64,000 bases of DNA from Burkholderia sp. FERM BP-3421 (GCF_028657905.1 NZ_CP117782.1:2480001-2544000); one strand, 5' to 3'. Positions 16,655-25,652 are shown, counted from the stretch's first letter. Notes: generated by a model from the sequence alone, not told the origin. Translations and numbers: made by a program.

Positions 16655-18124
16655 TCAAAACGCGTCCGCCGCCCGCGCGCCGCGCGCGACGAAATGGCCC
16701 GCGCGCTCGCCCGTCGGCATGCCGTCGCGATACGACAGCACGCCGTTCACCCATACCGCGTCGATCCCGCGCGCCGGCTGCTGCGGCCGGTCGAAGGTCG
16801 CGGCATCGAGCACCCGCGCCGGATCGAACAGCACCAGGTCGGCGTGGTAGCCGATCCGCACCTCGCCGCGCTTTTCCAGACCGAAGCGGCGCGCCGACAG
16901 CGAGGTCATCTTGCGCACGGCTTCTTCCAGCGGCAGCAGGCCGCTGTCGCGCGCATAGTGGCCGAGCACGCGCGGGAACGCGCCCCACAGCCGCGGATGC
17001 GGCAGCGGATCGTTGGGCAGCCCGTCCGAGCCGACCATCGTCGCCGGATGCGAGAGGATCCGCCGCACGTCGTCCTCGGACATGTTGTGATACACCGCGC
17101 CCGCCGGCTGCAGCCGGCGCGCGGCGTCCTGCTCGCTCACGCCCCATTCCGCCGCGATCGTGCTGATCAGCTTGCCCGCCATCTCCGGATGCGGCTCCGA
17201 CCAGGTGATCGTGATGTCGATGTCGCCCGTCACCTGCTTGAGGTCGAGCGTCGACGAGCTGCGGCTGTACGGATAGCAGTCGCAGCCGATCGGCTGCAGC
17301 CGCCGCGCGCCGTCGAGCGACGCGAGCACTTCCGCGCTGCGCCCCCAGTTCGACGGCCCCGCGCATTTCAGGTGCGAGATCACGACCGGCACGCGTGCAT
17401 GGCGGCCGACCCGGTAGGCCTCGTCCATCGCCTCGAGGATCGCGTCGAACTCGGTGCGCATGTGCGTCGTATACAGCGCGCCCGCCCACGCGAGCGGCTC
17501 CGCGAGCGCCATCACTTCCTCGGTGGGCGCCGCGAACGCGGAGCCGTAGGCGAGCCCCGAGCTGAGGCCGAGCGCGCCGTGCGCGAGCGCCTCTTCGAGC
17601 TGCGCGCGCATCGCGGCGATCTCCTCGCCGGTGGCCGCGCGATCGAGCCGGTCCATCTGGTTGCTGCGCAGCGCGGTATGACCGACCAGCGCCGCCACGT
17701 TCACCGCCGGACGCGCCTGGTTGACCGCGTCCACGTAGGCGGCGAAGCTCGGGTAGCAAAACGCGTCGCGCTCGCCGAGCAGGTTCATCGGATCGGGTGG
17801 ATCGCCCGCCAGCGTGACGGGCGACGCGCTGATCCCGCAGTTGCCGACGATCACCGTCGTCACGCCCTGCGAGATCTTCGGCAGCATCTGCGGCGCGCGG
17901 ATCACGTGCGTGTCGTCGTGCGTGTGCACGTCGACGAAGCCGGGCGCGAGCGCGCGCCCCTCGGCGTCGATCACCGTCTCCGCGAGCCAGTTCGACAGAT
18001 TGCCGATCGCCGCGACATGACCGTCGCGCAGCGCGACGTCGCGCTCGACGGGCGGCGCGCCCGTACCGTCGTACAGCTGGGCGCCGACGATCAGCGTGTC
18101 GGCGGCTTCGGGATGCGAATGCAT
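16655..18124 (-). CDS. N-acyl-D-amino-acid deacylase (D-aminoacylase)
   Basis: A 489-residue amidohydrolase-superfamily enzyme that removes the acyl group from N-acyl-D-amino acids. Metal ligands are seen in GFVDVHTHDD (His67, His69) and the bridging cysteine region VGNCGISASP (Cys96), as in the D-aminoacylase family. HLKCAG, MVGSDGLPNDPLPHPR and SARRFGLEKRGEVRIGYHADLVLF are further family motifs. ATG 18124 has GGGAG about 6 bases upstream. It starts 1 base after the RpiR regulator's stop codon, so the two are tightly coupled. With RidA downstream it forms a D-amino-acid catabolic operon. Confidence 0.93.
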   Translation of the reverse strand: MHSHPEAADTLIVGAQLYDGTGAPPVERDVALRDGHVAAIGNLSNWLAETVIDAEGRALAPGFVDVHTHDDTHVIRAPQMLPKISQGVTTVIVGNCGISASPVTLAGDPPDPMNLLGERDAFCYPSFAAYVDAVNQARPAVNVAALVGHTALRSNQMDRLDRAATGEEIAAMRAQLEEALAHGALGLSSGLAYGSAFAAPTEEVMALAEPLAWAGALYTTHMRTEFDAILEAMDEAYRVGRHARVPVVISHLKCAGPSNWGRSAEVLASLDGARRLQPIGCDCYPYSRSSSTLDLKQVTGDIDITITWSEPHPEMAGKLISTIAAEWGVSEQDAARRLQPAGAVYHNMSEDDVRRILSHPATMVGSDGLPNDPLPHPRLWGAFPRVLGHYARDSGLLPLEEAVRKMTSLSARRFGLEKRGEVRIGYHADLVLFDPARVLDAATFDRPQQPARGIDAVWVNGVLSYRDGMPTGERAGHFVARGARAADAF

Positions 18125-18125
18125 G

Positions 18126-19019
18126 TCAATCTCCCAAGGGTTGGCGGTCTCCGCCGCCGCGATAGGCATCGAGCGCCAGCTTGACGCGGCGCAGCCGCTC
18201 GCGGCACGCGTCGCCGAGCAGCAGCGCGACCTCGGTGACGAGCACGTCGAGCGCCATCATCATCACGTAGCGCGACGTCGACGGTTTGAAAATGAAATCG
18301 GTCTCGTACGCGACCACCGGGATCAGGTGATCCGCGAGCTGCGCGAGCGGCGAGGCGGGCGCGGTGATCGCGATCAGCGTCGCGCCGTAGCGCTTCGCGA
18401 GCGCGCAGCTGTCGAGCAGCTCCGGCACGCGGCCGGTCGCGGACAGCGCGACGATCACGCAGTCCTTCGTCACCGTGCTCGCCACCATCCGCTGCAGCAG
18501 GCCGTCCTGGTAGCTCGCGACCGGGCAGCCGAAACGCACGAGCCGGAAGCGCAGCTCGTCGGCGAGCGCGGTCGAACCGCCGCCCTGCCCGTACACGTAG
18601 ATCATGCGCGCGGCCGCCAGCGCCTGCGCCGCGGCGTCGAAGCCGGTCTGCCGCAGCAGTTGCTGGTTGTGCGCGAGCGCGACCTGCACGTCGTCGAACA
18701 CCCGTGCGACGGGGCTCGCCTCGCCGCTTGCCGGATCCTCCGCGGGCACGAGGAAGCGCTGCCCGACGGCCGCCGCCTGCGCGAGCCGCAGCTTCAGCTC
18801 GCGCACGTCGCGGCAGCCGACCGCCTTCGCGAAACGGGTCACCGTCGCGACGCTGACATCGGCCTGACCCGCGAGCGCGTTGATACTGGCGTGAGCGGCG
18901 CGCGCGAGGTCGTCGAGGATGAAGCCGGCGACCTTGCGCTCGGCGTCGCGCAGCTCCGGCGCGCACTCGGCGATCCGGGCGACGATGTCGAAGGCGGGCG
19001 GTTCGGCGAACGAATTCAT
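18126..19019 (-). CDS. RpiR/MurR family transcriptional regulator
   Basis: A 297-residue regulator with an N-terminal HTH_6 domain (about 15-90; AGQADVSVATVTRFAKAVGCRDVRELKLRLAQ) and a C-terminal SIS sugar/phosphosugar-binding domain (about 130-260; IYVYGQGGGSTALADELRFRL, DCVIVALSATGR). RpiR proteins bind sugar phosphates or related ligands and control nearby operons. It is first in the operon RpiR - D-aminoacylase - RidA and divergent from the D-amino-acid deaminase gene, with a ~119-bp shared promoter region. A weak -35/-10 pair (TTGACT, 18 bases, TAGCAT) reads toward this gene around 19099-19070. The effector is unknown. Confidence 0.92.
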   Translation of the reverse strand: MNSFAEPPAFDIVARIAECAPELRDAERKVAGFILDDLARAAHASINALAGQADVSVATVTRFAKAVGCRDVRELKLRLAQAAAVGQRFLVPAEDPASGEASPVARVFDDVQVALAHNQQLLRQTGFDAAAQALAAARMIYVYGQGGGSTALADELRFRLVRFGCPVASYQDGLLQRMVASTVTKDCVIVALSATGRVPELLDSCALAKRYGATLIAITAPASPLAQLADHLIPVVAYETDFIFKPSTSRYVMMMALDVLVTEVALLLGDACRERLRRVKLALDAYRGGGDRQPLGD

Positions 19020-19138
19020 GTGAATAAACGAGGGATGCGGATGCTGTTAGTAAATAACATTGCGGTGCCGATGCTACTTTCTGTACTATCGCCAAGTCAA
19101 CTTCCAAGCGATATACATGGATGATGGAGCGAGATGAC

Positions 19139-20506
19139 ATGAAAGTTACAAACTATCAAGACGCGACGATCGCGCCGTTCAGCAAGGGCCTCGGCAACCT
19201 CCCCAGCGCGAGCGTGCCGCTCGCGGACGCGAGCCGGCTCGAATGGAACCTGCTCGCCGAGGACGTGAGCCTGCCCACCGCCGTGCTGTACGCGGACCGG
19301 GTCGAGCACAACCTGCAATGGATGCAGGCGTTCGTCGCCGAGTACGGCGTGAAGCTCGCGCCGCACGGCAAGACCACGATGGCGCCGCAGCTGTTCCGCC
19401 GCCAGCTGGACGCGGGCGCGTGGGGCATCACGCTGGCGACCGCGCACCAGGTGCAGGCCGCGTACCACGGCGGCGTGAGCCGCGTGCTGCTTGCCAACCA
19501 GCTGGTCGGCAAGCGCAACATGACGATGATCGCGGAGCTGTTGAGCGACCCGAGCTTCGAGTTCTTCTGTCTCGTCGATTCGGTCGACGGCGTCGAGCAG
19601 CTGGGCGCGTTCTTCGGCGCCGCGGGCCGCACGCTCGACGTGCTGCTCGAGCTGGGCGTGCCGGGCGGACGCACCGGCGTGCGCGACGACGCGCAGCGCG
19701 ACGCGGTGCTGGCCGCCGTCGAGCGCCACCCGGGCGTGCTGCGGCTCGCCGGCATCGAGCTGTACGAAGGGGTGCTGAAGGAGGAAACCGAGGTGCGCAC
19801 GTTCCTGCAGCGCGCGGTCAAGCTCGCGCGCGAGCTGGCCGCCGCCGGGCGCTTCGCGCGCGGGCCGGCGCTGCTGTCGGGCGCGGGCTCCGCGTGGTAC
19901 GACGTGGTCGCCGACGAATTCGCGCAGGCGCAGTCGGAAGGCGTGATCGACGTCGTGCTGCGGCCGGGCTGCTACCTGACGCACGACGTCGGCATCTACA
20001 AGCAGGCGCAGAACGACATCTTCGCGCGCAATCCGGTCGCGAAGAAGATGGGCGAAGGGCTGCTGCCCGCGCTGCAGCTGTGGGCCTACGTGCAGTCGAT
20101 CCCGGAGCCGGGCCGCGCGATCATCGCGCTCGGCAAGCGCGACGCGGCGTTCGACGCGGGCTTCCCCGAGCCCGCCCGCCATTTCCGGCCCGTCGCCGCA
20201 TCGGGCGCCGAGGCGACGTCGGACGAGGATGAAGCGTCGGGCGCCGCTGCGTCGGGCGCCGCTGCGTCGGGCGCCGCTGCGTCGGCCGCCGCGCCGCGCC
20301 TGCTGGGCGCCGACGAAGGCTGGAAGGTCACCGGCATGATGGACCAGCACGCTTACCTGCAAGTCCCGGCCGATGCGGACCTGAAAGTCGGCGACATGGT
20401 CGCGTTCGACATCTCGCACCCGTGTCTGACCTTCGACAAATGGCGTCAGCTGCTGGTGCTCGACCCGCAGTACCGCGTCACGGAAGTCATCGAAACCTTC
20501 TTCTGA
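19139..20506 (+). CDS. PLP-dependent D-amino-acid deaminase (DSD1/D-threonine aldolase-like)
   Basis: A 455-residue fold-type III (alanine-racemase-like) PLP enzyme. The PLP lysine is in KLAPHGKTTMAPQ (Lys78), and the C-terminal metal-site region is GMMDQHAYLQV and ISHPCLTFDKW, where a His-Cys pair binds zinc in D-serine dehydratase/D-threonine aldolase relatives. Start at 19139 (MKVTNYQD) is chosen because GGAG lies 9 bases upstream; ATGs 15-18 bases earlier are possible. Residues about 366-385 are an Ala/Ser/Gly insertion made by a 15-bp tandem repeat. Divergent from the RpiR operon, so it likely shares its control. Exact substrate (D-Ser, D-Thr or other D-amino acids) is not settled. Confidence 0.88.
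   Translation: MKVTNYQDATIAPFSKGLGNLPSASVPLADASRLEWNLLAEDVSLPTAVLYADRVEHNLQWMQAFVAEYGVKLAPHGKTTMAPQLFRRQLDAGAWGITLATAHQVQAAYHGGVSRVLLANQLVGKRNMTMIAELLSDPSFEFFCLVDSVDGVEQLGAFFGAAGRTLDVLLELGVPGGRTGVRDDAQRDAVLAAVERHPGVLRLAGIELYEGVLKEETEVRTFLQRAVKLARELAAAGRFARGPALLSGAGSAWYDVVADEFAQAQSEGVIDVVLRPGCYLTHDVGIYKQAQNDIFARNPVAKKMGEGLLPALQLWAYVQSIPEPGRAIIALGKRDAAFDAGFPEPARHFRPVAASGAEATSDEDEASGAAASGAAASGAAASAAAPRLLGADEGWKVTGMMDQHAYLQVPADADLKVGDMVAFDISHPCLTFDKWRQLLVLDPQYRVTEVIETFF
20234..20293 (+). repeat. In-frame 15-bp minisatellite inside the deaminase gene
   Basis: Three exact tandem copies of GCGTCGGGCGCCGCT (20234-20248, 20249-20263, 20264-20278) and a fourth degenerate copy to 20293. Each unit adds Ala-Ser-Gly-Ala-Ala, so copy-number change would lengthen or shorten the protein without a frameshift. 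Confidence 0.9.
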
Positions 20507-20595
20507 GCCGTCGCGCGCCCGCCGCCGCCCGAGCGGGCGGCGCGCACGGCGCGCGCGGAGTACACTGCGTGGCGCCCACCCGTCAGGAGAACGCC

Positions 20596-21177
20596 ATGCC
20601 CGCCAAGAAGATCCTGTTTCTGACCGGCGATTTCGCCGAAGACTACGAAACCATGGTGCCGTTCCAGGCACTGCAGGCGATCGGCCATCAGGTCGACGCC
20701 GTGTGTCCCGGCAAGCGCGCCGGCGACAAGATCAAGACCGCGATCCACGATTTCGAAGGCGACCAGACCTACACCGAGAAGCCTGGCCATCAGTTCACGC
20801 TGAACGCGAGCTTCGACGGCGTCGACGCCGCGCGCTACGACGCGCTCGCGATCGCGGGCGGCCGCGCGCCCGAGTATCTGCGGCTCGATCCACAGGTGAT
20901 CGCGCTGGTGCGCGCGTTCGCCGCCGCGGGCAAGCCGATCGCGGCGATCTGCCACGCGGCGCAGCTGCTTGCCGCGGCCGAGGTGATCCGCGGCAAGCGC
21001 ATCTCCGCCTATCCGGCCTGCGCGCCCGAGGTGCGGCTCGCGGGCGGCGAGTACGTCGACCTCAAGGTCGACGAGGCCGTCACCGATGCGCCGTTCGTCA
21101 CCGCGCCCGCCTGGCCCGCGCACCCCGCATGGCTCGCGCAGTTCCTCGTGCTGCTCGGCACGCGCATCGAACTGTAG
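20596..21177 (+). CDS. DJ-1/PfpI family protein
   Basis: A 193-residue class I glutamine-amidotransferase-like protein of the DJ-1/PfpI group. The nucleophile elbow AAICHAAQLL supplies the cysteine and adjacent histidine, and the conserved glutamate is in the N-terminal FAEDYETMVPFQAL. Family members act as glyoxalases, deglycases, proteases or chaperones; which applies here is not shown. AGGAGA lies 8 bases before the ATG at 20596. It is 89 bp after the deaminase on the same strand and ends 4 bp from the convergent MarR gene. Confidence 0.92.
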   Translation: MPAKKILFLTGDFAEDYETMVPFQALQAIGHQVDAVCPGKRAGDKIKTAIHDFEGDQTYTEKPGHQFTLNASFDGVDAARYDALAIAGGRAPEYLRLDPQVIALVRAFAAAGKPIAAICHAAQLLAAAEVIRGKRISAYPACAPEVRLAGGEYVDLKVDEAVTDAPFVTAPAWPAHPAWLAQFLVLLGTRIEL

Positions 21178-21181
21178 GCGC

Positions 21182-21634
21182 TCAGGGCGCGCCCGCCTCG
21201 TCGGACAGCCCGACTTCCGACACCCGCACCTCCAGCAGCGCGAGCGCGCCGGACAACGCGTCGAGCGCGTCGTCGGGCAGCGACGCCATGGTCTTGCGCA
21301 GGAACGCATTGCGACGCGGCAGGCAGCCCTCGAACGCGGCGCGCCCCGCCGCCGTCAGCGTCACGTTGGTCACGCGATTGTCGCGCGGGTCCGGTTCGCG
21401 CTCGATCCAGCCGAGCGCCTCCAGCGTCTTCAGTTGCCGGGTCAGCGCGCCCGGGTCGATCCGCATCGTCTCGACGAGCCGCTTCTGCGACGACGAGCCG
21501 CCATGCTGGTTCAGCATCAGCATGATGCGCCAGCGCGGCAGCGGCTGGCCGACGTAGTGTTCGAATGCGCCCATGAAGGCGCGGTAGGTGCGGCCGAACT
21601 GCTGCATGACCGCGACGTGATCCCGTTCTTCCAT
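21182..21634 (-). CDS. MarR family transcriptional regulator
   Basis: A 150-residue winged-helix regulator. The DNA-binding region is about 45-100 (RIDPGALTRQLKTLEALGWIEREPDPRDNR), containing the MarR wing signature D-x-R-D-x-R. It follows the DHA2-type MFS pump gene by 38 bp on the same strand, so it is probably co-transcribed with it and represses the pair until a toxic ligand binds. A palindrome upstream of the pump (23287-23298) is the likely operator. Confidence 0.92.
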   Translation of the reverse strand: MEERDHVAVMQQFGRTYRAFMGAFEHYVGQPLPRWRIMLMLNQHGGSSSQKRLVETMRIDPGALTRQLKTLEALGWIEREPDPRDNRVTNVTLTAAGRAAFEGCLPRRNAFLRKTMASLPDDALDALSGALALLEVRVSEVGLSDEAGAP

Positions 21635-21672
21635 CCGCTCGCTCGATCCTCGTGTAGTGGTCACGGCGCGCG

Positions 21673-23268
21673 TCAGTCGACCGCGACGGTCGGCTCGGCC
21701 GCGCGCCGCAGCGTGATGGGCGGCACGCGCCGCGCGTGCCAGGCGGCGAACAGCGCGACCAGCGCGCCAAGCGCCACGCCCAGGTGGATCGCGCCCACCA
21801 GCGCATCGCGCGCCGCCTCGATCAGGCGCGCGCCGTCGTGCCCCGCGCGGGTCAGCTCGTCGATCACGCGCGCCTGCGCGACGCGGTCGATCAGGATCTG
21901 CGGATCGGCGAGACGCGCGAACCAGCGCGACGCATGCTCGACACCGAGCGCGCCGCGCACGCCGCCTGCGTACATTTCGCTGACGAGGGTGCCCGTCAGC
22001 GCGGTGCCGACCATCCCGCCCACCATCCGCAGCGACTGCAGCAGCGCGGTCGCGATCCCCAGATGCTCGCGGCCCGCCGTCTGCTGCGCGAACACCGTGA
22101 GGTTCGGCAGCACGAAGCCGAGGCCGATCCCGCCCACGACCATCAGCGTCATCAGCAGCCAGCCGGGCGTCGCGTGGTTCGCCGCGACCACCCCGCCGCA
22201 CGCGATCGCGAACAGCGCGAAACCGAGCGGCAGCATCACGTTCGGGCGGCGGATCCGCGTGATCACGCGGCCGTTCATGATGCTGCCGATCGTGATGAAC
22301 ACGACGAGCGGCGTGATCACGAGCCCGGCGTCCTTCGGCGACATCCCGAAACCGCCCTGGAACAGCAGCGGCGCGTAGAACAGCAGCGAGAACATCGCGA
22401 AGCCGCCGAGGATCGCGAGCACGAACAGCGTCGACAGCGCGCGGTTCGCGAACATGTCGAACGGCAGGATCGGCTGCGCGCAGCGCTTCTCCCACCACCA
22501 CAGCGTCGCCCCGCCCGCGAGCCCGACCGCGAGCAGCAACGTCGGCCAGCCGACGAGGCCGTACTTCGGCAGCCATTCGACGAACAGCTGCAGCGCGCCG
22601 AGCGTCACCGCGATCAGCACCGCGCCGGGCCAGTCGAGCCGCATCTTCTGCGTGTGTTCGACATGGCGCAGGTGCGGCAGGAAGCGCCACACGAACAGCA
22701 GCGACAGCAGCCCGACCGGCAGGTTCACGTAGAACACCGAACGCCAGCCGTAATACTGCGTGAGGATCCCGCCCAGCGACGGGCCGATCGCGTTCGCGAT
22801 GCCGAACGCGGAACTCATCATCACCTGCCAGCGCAGCCGGACCACCGAATCGGGAAACAGGTCCGGGATGCACGCGAACGCGGTGCCGACCAGCATCCCG
22901 CCGCCGATGCCCTGCAGGCCGCGCGCGAGCACCAGGAACAGCATGTCGTTGGCCATCCCGCACAGCACCGACGCACCGGTGAACACGACGATCGACGCGA
23001 TCACGAACGGCTTGCGCCCGTAGTAGTCGCCGAGCCGGCCGAAGATCGGCACGGTGATCACCGAACTCAGCAGGTACGAGGTCGCGACCCACGCGTACAG
23101 CTCGAACCCCTTGAGTTCCGCGACGATCGTCGGCAGCGCGGTGCCGACCACGGTCTGGTCGAGCGCGACGAGCATCGTGACGAAGGAAATGCCGAGCATC
23201 GCGAGCAGCGATTCCCGGAACGGCAGGACTTGCCCGCTCGAATGGTGGGCAGCGGTATGAACAGCCAT
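21673..23268 (-). CDS. DHA2 family (14-TM) drug efflux MFS transporter
   Basis: A 531-residue major-facilitator protein of the DHA2/EmrB-QacA type, a proton-driven multidrug exporter of the inner membrane. Motif A is seen as GRLGDYYGRKPFV, and motif C-like ALDQTVVGTALP lies in the first membrane helix; about 14 hydrophobic segments are spread over the chain. Start at 23268 (MAVHTAAHHSSG) was preferred to an upstream in-frame start. No membrane-fusion partner gene is adjacent, so it may work alone. The downstream MarR gene is its likely regulator. Substrates cannot be predicted. Confidence 0.92.
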   Translation of the reverse strand: MAVHTAAHHSSGQVLPFRESLLAMLGISFVTMLVALDQTVVGTALPTIVAELKGFELYAWVATSYLLSSVITVPIFGRLGDYYGRKPFVIASIVVFTGASVLCGMANDMLFLVLARGLQGIGGGMLVGTAFACIPDLFPDSVVRLRWQVMMSSAFGIANAIGPSLGGILTQYYGWRSVFYVNLPVGLLSLLFVWRFLPHLRHVEHTQKMRLDWPGAVLIAVTLGALQLFVEWLPKYGLVGWPTLLLAVGLAGGATLWWWEKRCAQPILPFDMFANRALSTLFVLAILGGFAMFSLLFYAPLLFQGGFGMSPKDAGLVITPLVVFITIGSIMNGRVITRIRRPNVMLPLGFALFAIACGGVVAANHATPGWLLMTLMVVGGIGLGFVLPNLTVFAQQTAGREHLGIATALLQSLRMVGGMVGTALTGTLVSEMYAGGVRGALGVEHASRWFARLADPQILIDRVAQARVIDELTRAGHDGARLIEAARDALVGAIHLGVALGALVALFAAWHARRVPPITLRRAAEPTVAVD

Positions 23269-23286
23269 TTTTTGTCGGCGCAACGT

Positions 23287-23314
23287 TTGACGAGTCAACG
23301 AATAAAAAATTCTA
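23287..23314 (-). promoter_or_regulatory. Promoter and MarR-type operator candidate for the MFS-MarR pair
   Basis: On the minus strand a good -10 box TAGAAT (23314-23309) is followed about where transcription should start by the palindrome TTGAC-GA-GTCAA (23287-23298). A repressor bound there would block initiation. The ATG is about 20 bp further. No strong -35 is seen. Operator role is inferred. Confidence 0.4.
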
Positions 23315-23373
23315 TCATGTGGCGTTGCGCAGCGCAGAACGCGCGCGCGCCCATCCGCCCCATCAGGAGGGAT

Positions 23374-24234
23374 ATGGAACCGATTTCATCCATCACTGGT
23401 CCGACGCTGTCGGCCGCCGATCTGGATACGCTGCGGCGCGCCAAGCTCGCGCTCGAAAGCCCGTCGCTGACGGTCAAGCTGACGAGCGTGGTGGGCGCGC
23501 CGATCGAGAAGCTGATCGCGAAGCTGCCGGGCTTCGCGACCGACAAGATCAACGACGCGACCCAGCTCGCGCTGCGCAAGTGCCTGCACCTCGCGCTGCG
23601 CACGATCGGCAAGTCGGGCGGCGTCGCGAGCGCGGGCGAGACGCCGGACAAGCCGAGCAACCTGCTGCACAAGCTCGCGGTCGCCACCACCGGCGCGGCG
23701 GGCGGCGCGTTCGGGCTGTTCGCGCTGCCGGTCGAGCTGCCGGTCACGACCACGCTGATGTTCCGCTCGATCTGCGACATCGCGCGCAGCGAGGGCGAGG
23801 ACCTGCATTCGATCGAGACCCAGCTGCAATGCCTCGCCGTGCTCGGCATGGGCAGCGGCTTCCAGCCCTCGGACGGCAGCGCCGAAAGCGCCGATTTCGG
23901 CTATTTCGCGCTGCGCGGCGCGCTCGCGCAGGCGGTGTCGAAGGCGTCGTCGGAGATCGCGTCGAAGGGTTTCGCGGTCAAGGGCTCGACCACCCTGCTC
24001 AAGCTGCTGCAGGCCGTGACCGCGCGCTTTTCCGCGCAGGTCACGGAACAGGTCGCCGCGAAGTCGATTCCGGCGCTCGGCGCGGTGCTCGGCGCGACCG
24101 TCAATACGCTCTTCATCGATCACTTCCAGCAGGCCGCGCACGGCCACTTCGCGATCCGCCGCCTCGAGCGCCGCTACGGCACGGCGGCCGTCGAGGCCGC
24201 GTATCAGGCGATCGACGCGTCCGCCGTGCGCTGA
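23374..24234 (+). CDS. EcsC family protein
   Basis: A 286-residue protein of the EcsC family, named after the third gene of the Bacillus ecs transporter locus but of unknown biochemical function. Recognised from ATTGAAGGAFGLFALPVELPVTTTLMFRSI-type order (about residues 110-135), a hydrophobic glycine-rich helix pair, and GAVLGATVNTLFIDHF near the C-terminus. A perfect AGGAGG lies 3 bases before the ATG at 23374. It is divergent from the MFS pump gene. Its 3' end overlaps the convergent hydrolase gene by 31 bp. Confidence 0.88.
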   Translation: MEPISSITGPTLSAADLDTLRRAKLALESPSLTVKLTSVVGAPIEKLIAKLPGFATDKINDATQLALRKCLHLALRTIGKSGGVASAGETPDKPSNLLHKLAVATTGAAGGAFGLFALPVELPVTTTLMFRSICDIARSEGEDLHSIETQLQCLAVLGMGSGFQPSDGSAESADFGYFALRGALAQAVSKASSEIASKGFAVKGSTTLLKLLQAVTARFSAQVTEQVAAKSIPALGAVLGATVNTLFIDHFQQAAHGHFAIRRLERRYGTAAVEAAYQAIDASAVR

Positions 24235-25154
24235 GTGCCCCGCTCGACCGCGACGCGCCGCATGAACGCGGCCGCGCGCTCGAGCGCCTGCCCCGCCTCC
24301 GGCACGAACGGCGTATAGATCTGCCAGACATGCGGCTGCCGCGGCCAGATCTCGAATTCGACCGGCACGCCGGCCGCGCGCGCCTTGTCGGCGACGCGCC
24401 GCGCGTCGTCGAGCAGCACCTCGGTGCTGCCCGCCTGGATGAACAGCGGCGGCAGGCCGTCGAAATCCGCGTACAGCGGCGACGCATGCGGATGGGTGGC
24501 GGGCGCGTCGCCGAGATAGAGCCGCGCGGCGCGGCCGAGCGCCGCGCCCGCGAACATCGGGTCGATACCGTCGTGGCTGCGCAGGGTCTCGCCGGTTGCG
24601 GCGAGATCGGTCCACGGCGAGAACAGGATCGCCCCCGCCGGCAGTGCCTCGCCGGCGTCGCGCAGCGCGACCAGCGTCGCGAGCGCGAGGCCGCCGCCCG
24701 CCGAATCGCCGCCGAACACGATCGACTCGGGCGGCGTGCCGAGCGCCAGCAGGCGCCGGTACGCGGCGAGCGCGTCGGCGAGCGCGGCCGGGAACGGATG
24801 CTCGGGCGCGAGCCGGTAGTCGAGGGAAAACGCGCGCACGTTCGCGCGCCGCGCGAGCGTGAACACGATCGGCCGGTGCGTGGCGGGCGAGCAGAAGTAA
24901 TAGCCGCCGCCGTGGAAATACAGCAGCAGGCGGCCGGGCGTCGCATCGGTGCGCTCGAACCATTCGCCGGCAAGCGGCGCGTCCTCGGGCCGGCCGTGCT
25001 CGCGCAGCCGCCAGCCGGACGGCGCGCGCCGCGCCCAGCGCGCGCGCAGCGCGGTGAGCCGGCGCGCGCGCGCCGGATCGATCACGGGATTGAGCGTTTC
25101 AGGATAGAAATGCCGGCGCAACAGCCAGCATGCGACCTTGCTTTGCCAACTCAT
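24204..25154 (-). CDS. Alpha/beta hydrolase, hormone-sensitive-lipase family
   Basis: A 316-residue esterase/lipase. The HSL oxyanion motif YFHGGGYYF, the nucleophile elbow FGGDSAGGGLA, the acidic residue region in FIQAGSTEVLLDD and the histidine in RQPHVWQIY complete the catalytic triad. I use the ATG at 25154 (MSWQSKVACW); a GTG three codons upstream is also possible. These enzymes cleave short-chain esters or lactones. The 3' end overlaps the convergent EcsC gene by 31 bp. No pathway context is evident. Confidence 0.92.
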   Translation of the reverse strand: MSWQSKVACWLLRRHFYPETLNPVIDPARARRLTALRARWARRAPSGWRLREHGRPEDAPLAGEWFERTDATPGRLLLYFHGGGYYFCSPATHRPIVFTLARRANVRAFSLDYRLAPEHPFPAALADALAAYRRLLALGTPPESIVFGGDSAGGGLALATLVALRDAGEALPAGAILFSPWTDLAATGETLRSHDGIDPMFAGAALGRAARLYLGDAPATHPHASPLYADFDGLPPLFIQAGSTEVLLDDARRVADKARAAGVPVEFEIWPRQPHVWQIYTPFVPEAGQALERAAAFMRRVAVERGTQRTADASIA

Positions 25155-25217
25155 CGAACGCACTCGGGAACGGGAACGCGCACCATACCATGCGCGCCGA
25201 ACCGCACGCCTTGCCGG

Positions 25218-25652
25218 TCAGCCCGCGGGCAGCACCTGGCCGCGGATCTCGCCCATCGGATGCGCGCCCGTGTGGATGTTGAAGTACCACTTGCCCGCCA
25301 TCAGGTCGGTGACCTGCGAGTCGGTCAGTTCCTTCGAACCCTTGATCGGGCTCGCCAGCCCGTCCTTCGGGATCGGCACCTGGACCCCCGCGTTCTGTCC
25401 CACGGGCGCCGGCCCGTGGAAGTGCGCGGCGGTCGCGGGCCCCGTCAGGCCCGCGTAGGACACGCTCCAGCTCAACGTGCGGCTCGCGGTGTCGAAGGTC
25501 GCGGCAAGCTTGCCCTCGCCCTTGCTCGTGGTCGGCGGCACCTCGCTCGACGGCTGCAGGCTCGCGGCGAGCTGCACGGTTTCGGCATGCGCGCCGCCCG
25601 CGGCGAACGCCGCGGCCAGCACGCCGATGCGGATCAGGCGAAACGAAAACAT
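25218..25652 (-). CDS. Secreted CHRD-domain protein
   Basis: A 144-residue protein with a cleavable signal peptide (IRIGVLAAAFAAGGAHA, cut before about residue 24) and a CHRD domain, seen as LAASLQPSSEVPPTTSKGEGKLAATFD, HFHGPAPVGQNAG and WYFNIHTGAHPMGEIRGQV. The HFHGPA and NIHT..PxGEIRG motifs are the family signature. CHRD domains occur in chordin and in many bacterial exported proteins of unknown function. It is transcribed leftward from a region that also contains a dyad and a candidate small RNA on the other strand. Confidence 0.9.
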   Translation of the reverse strand: MFSFRLIRIGVLAAAFAAGGAHAETVQLAASLQPSSEVPPTTSKGEGKLAATFDTASRTLSWSVSYAGLTGPATAAHFHGPAPVGQNAGVQVPIPKDGLASPIKGSKELTDSQVTDLMAGKWYFNIHTGAHPMGEIRGQVLPAG

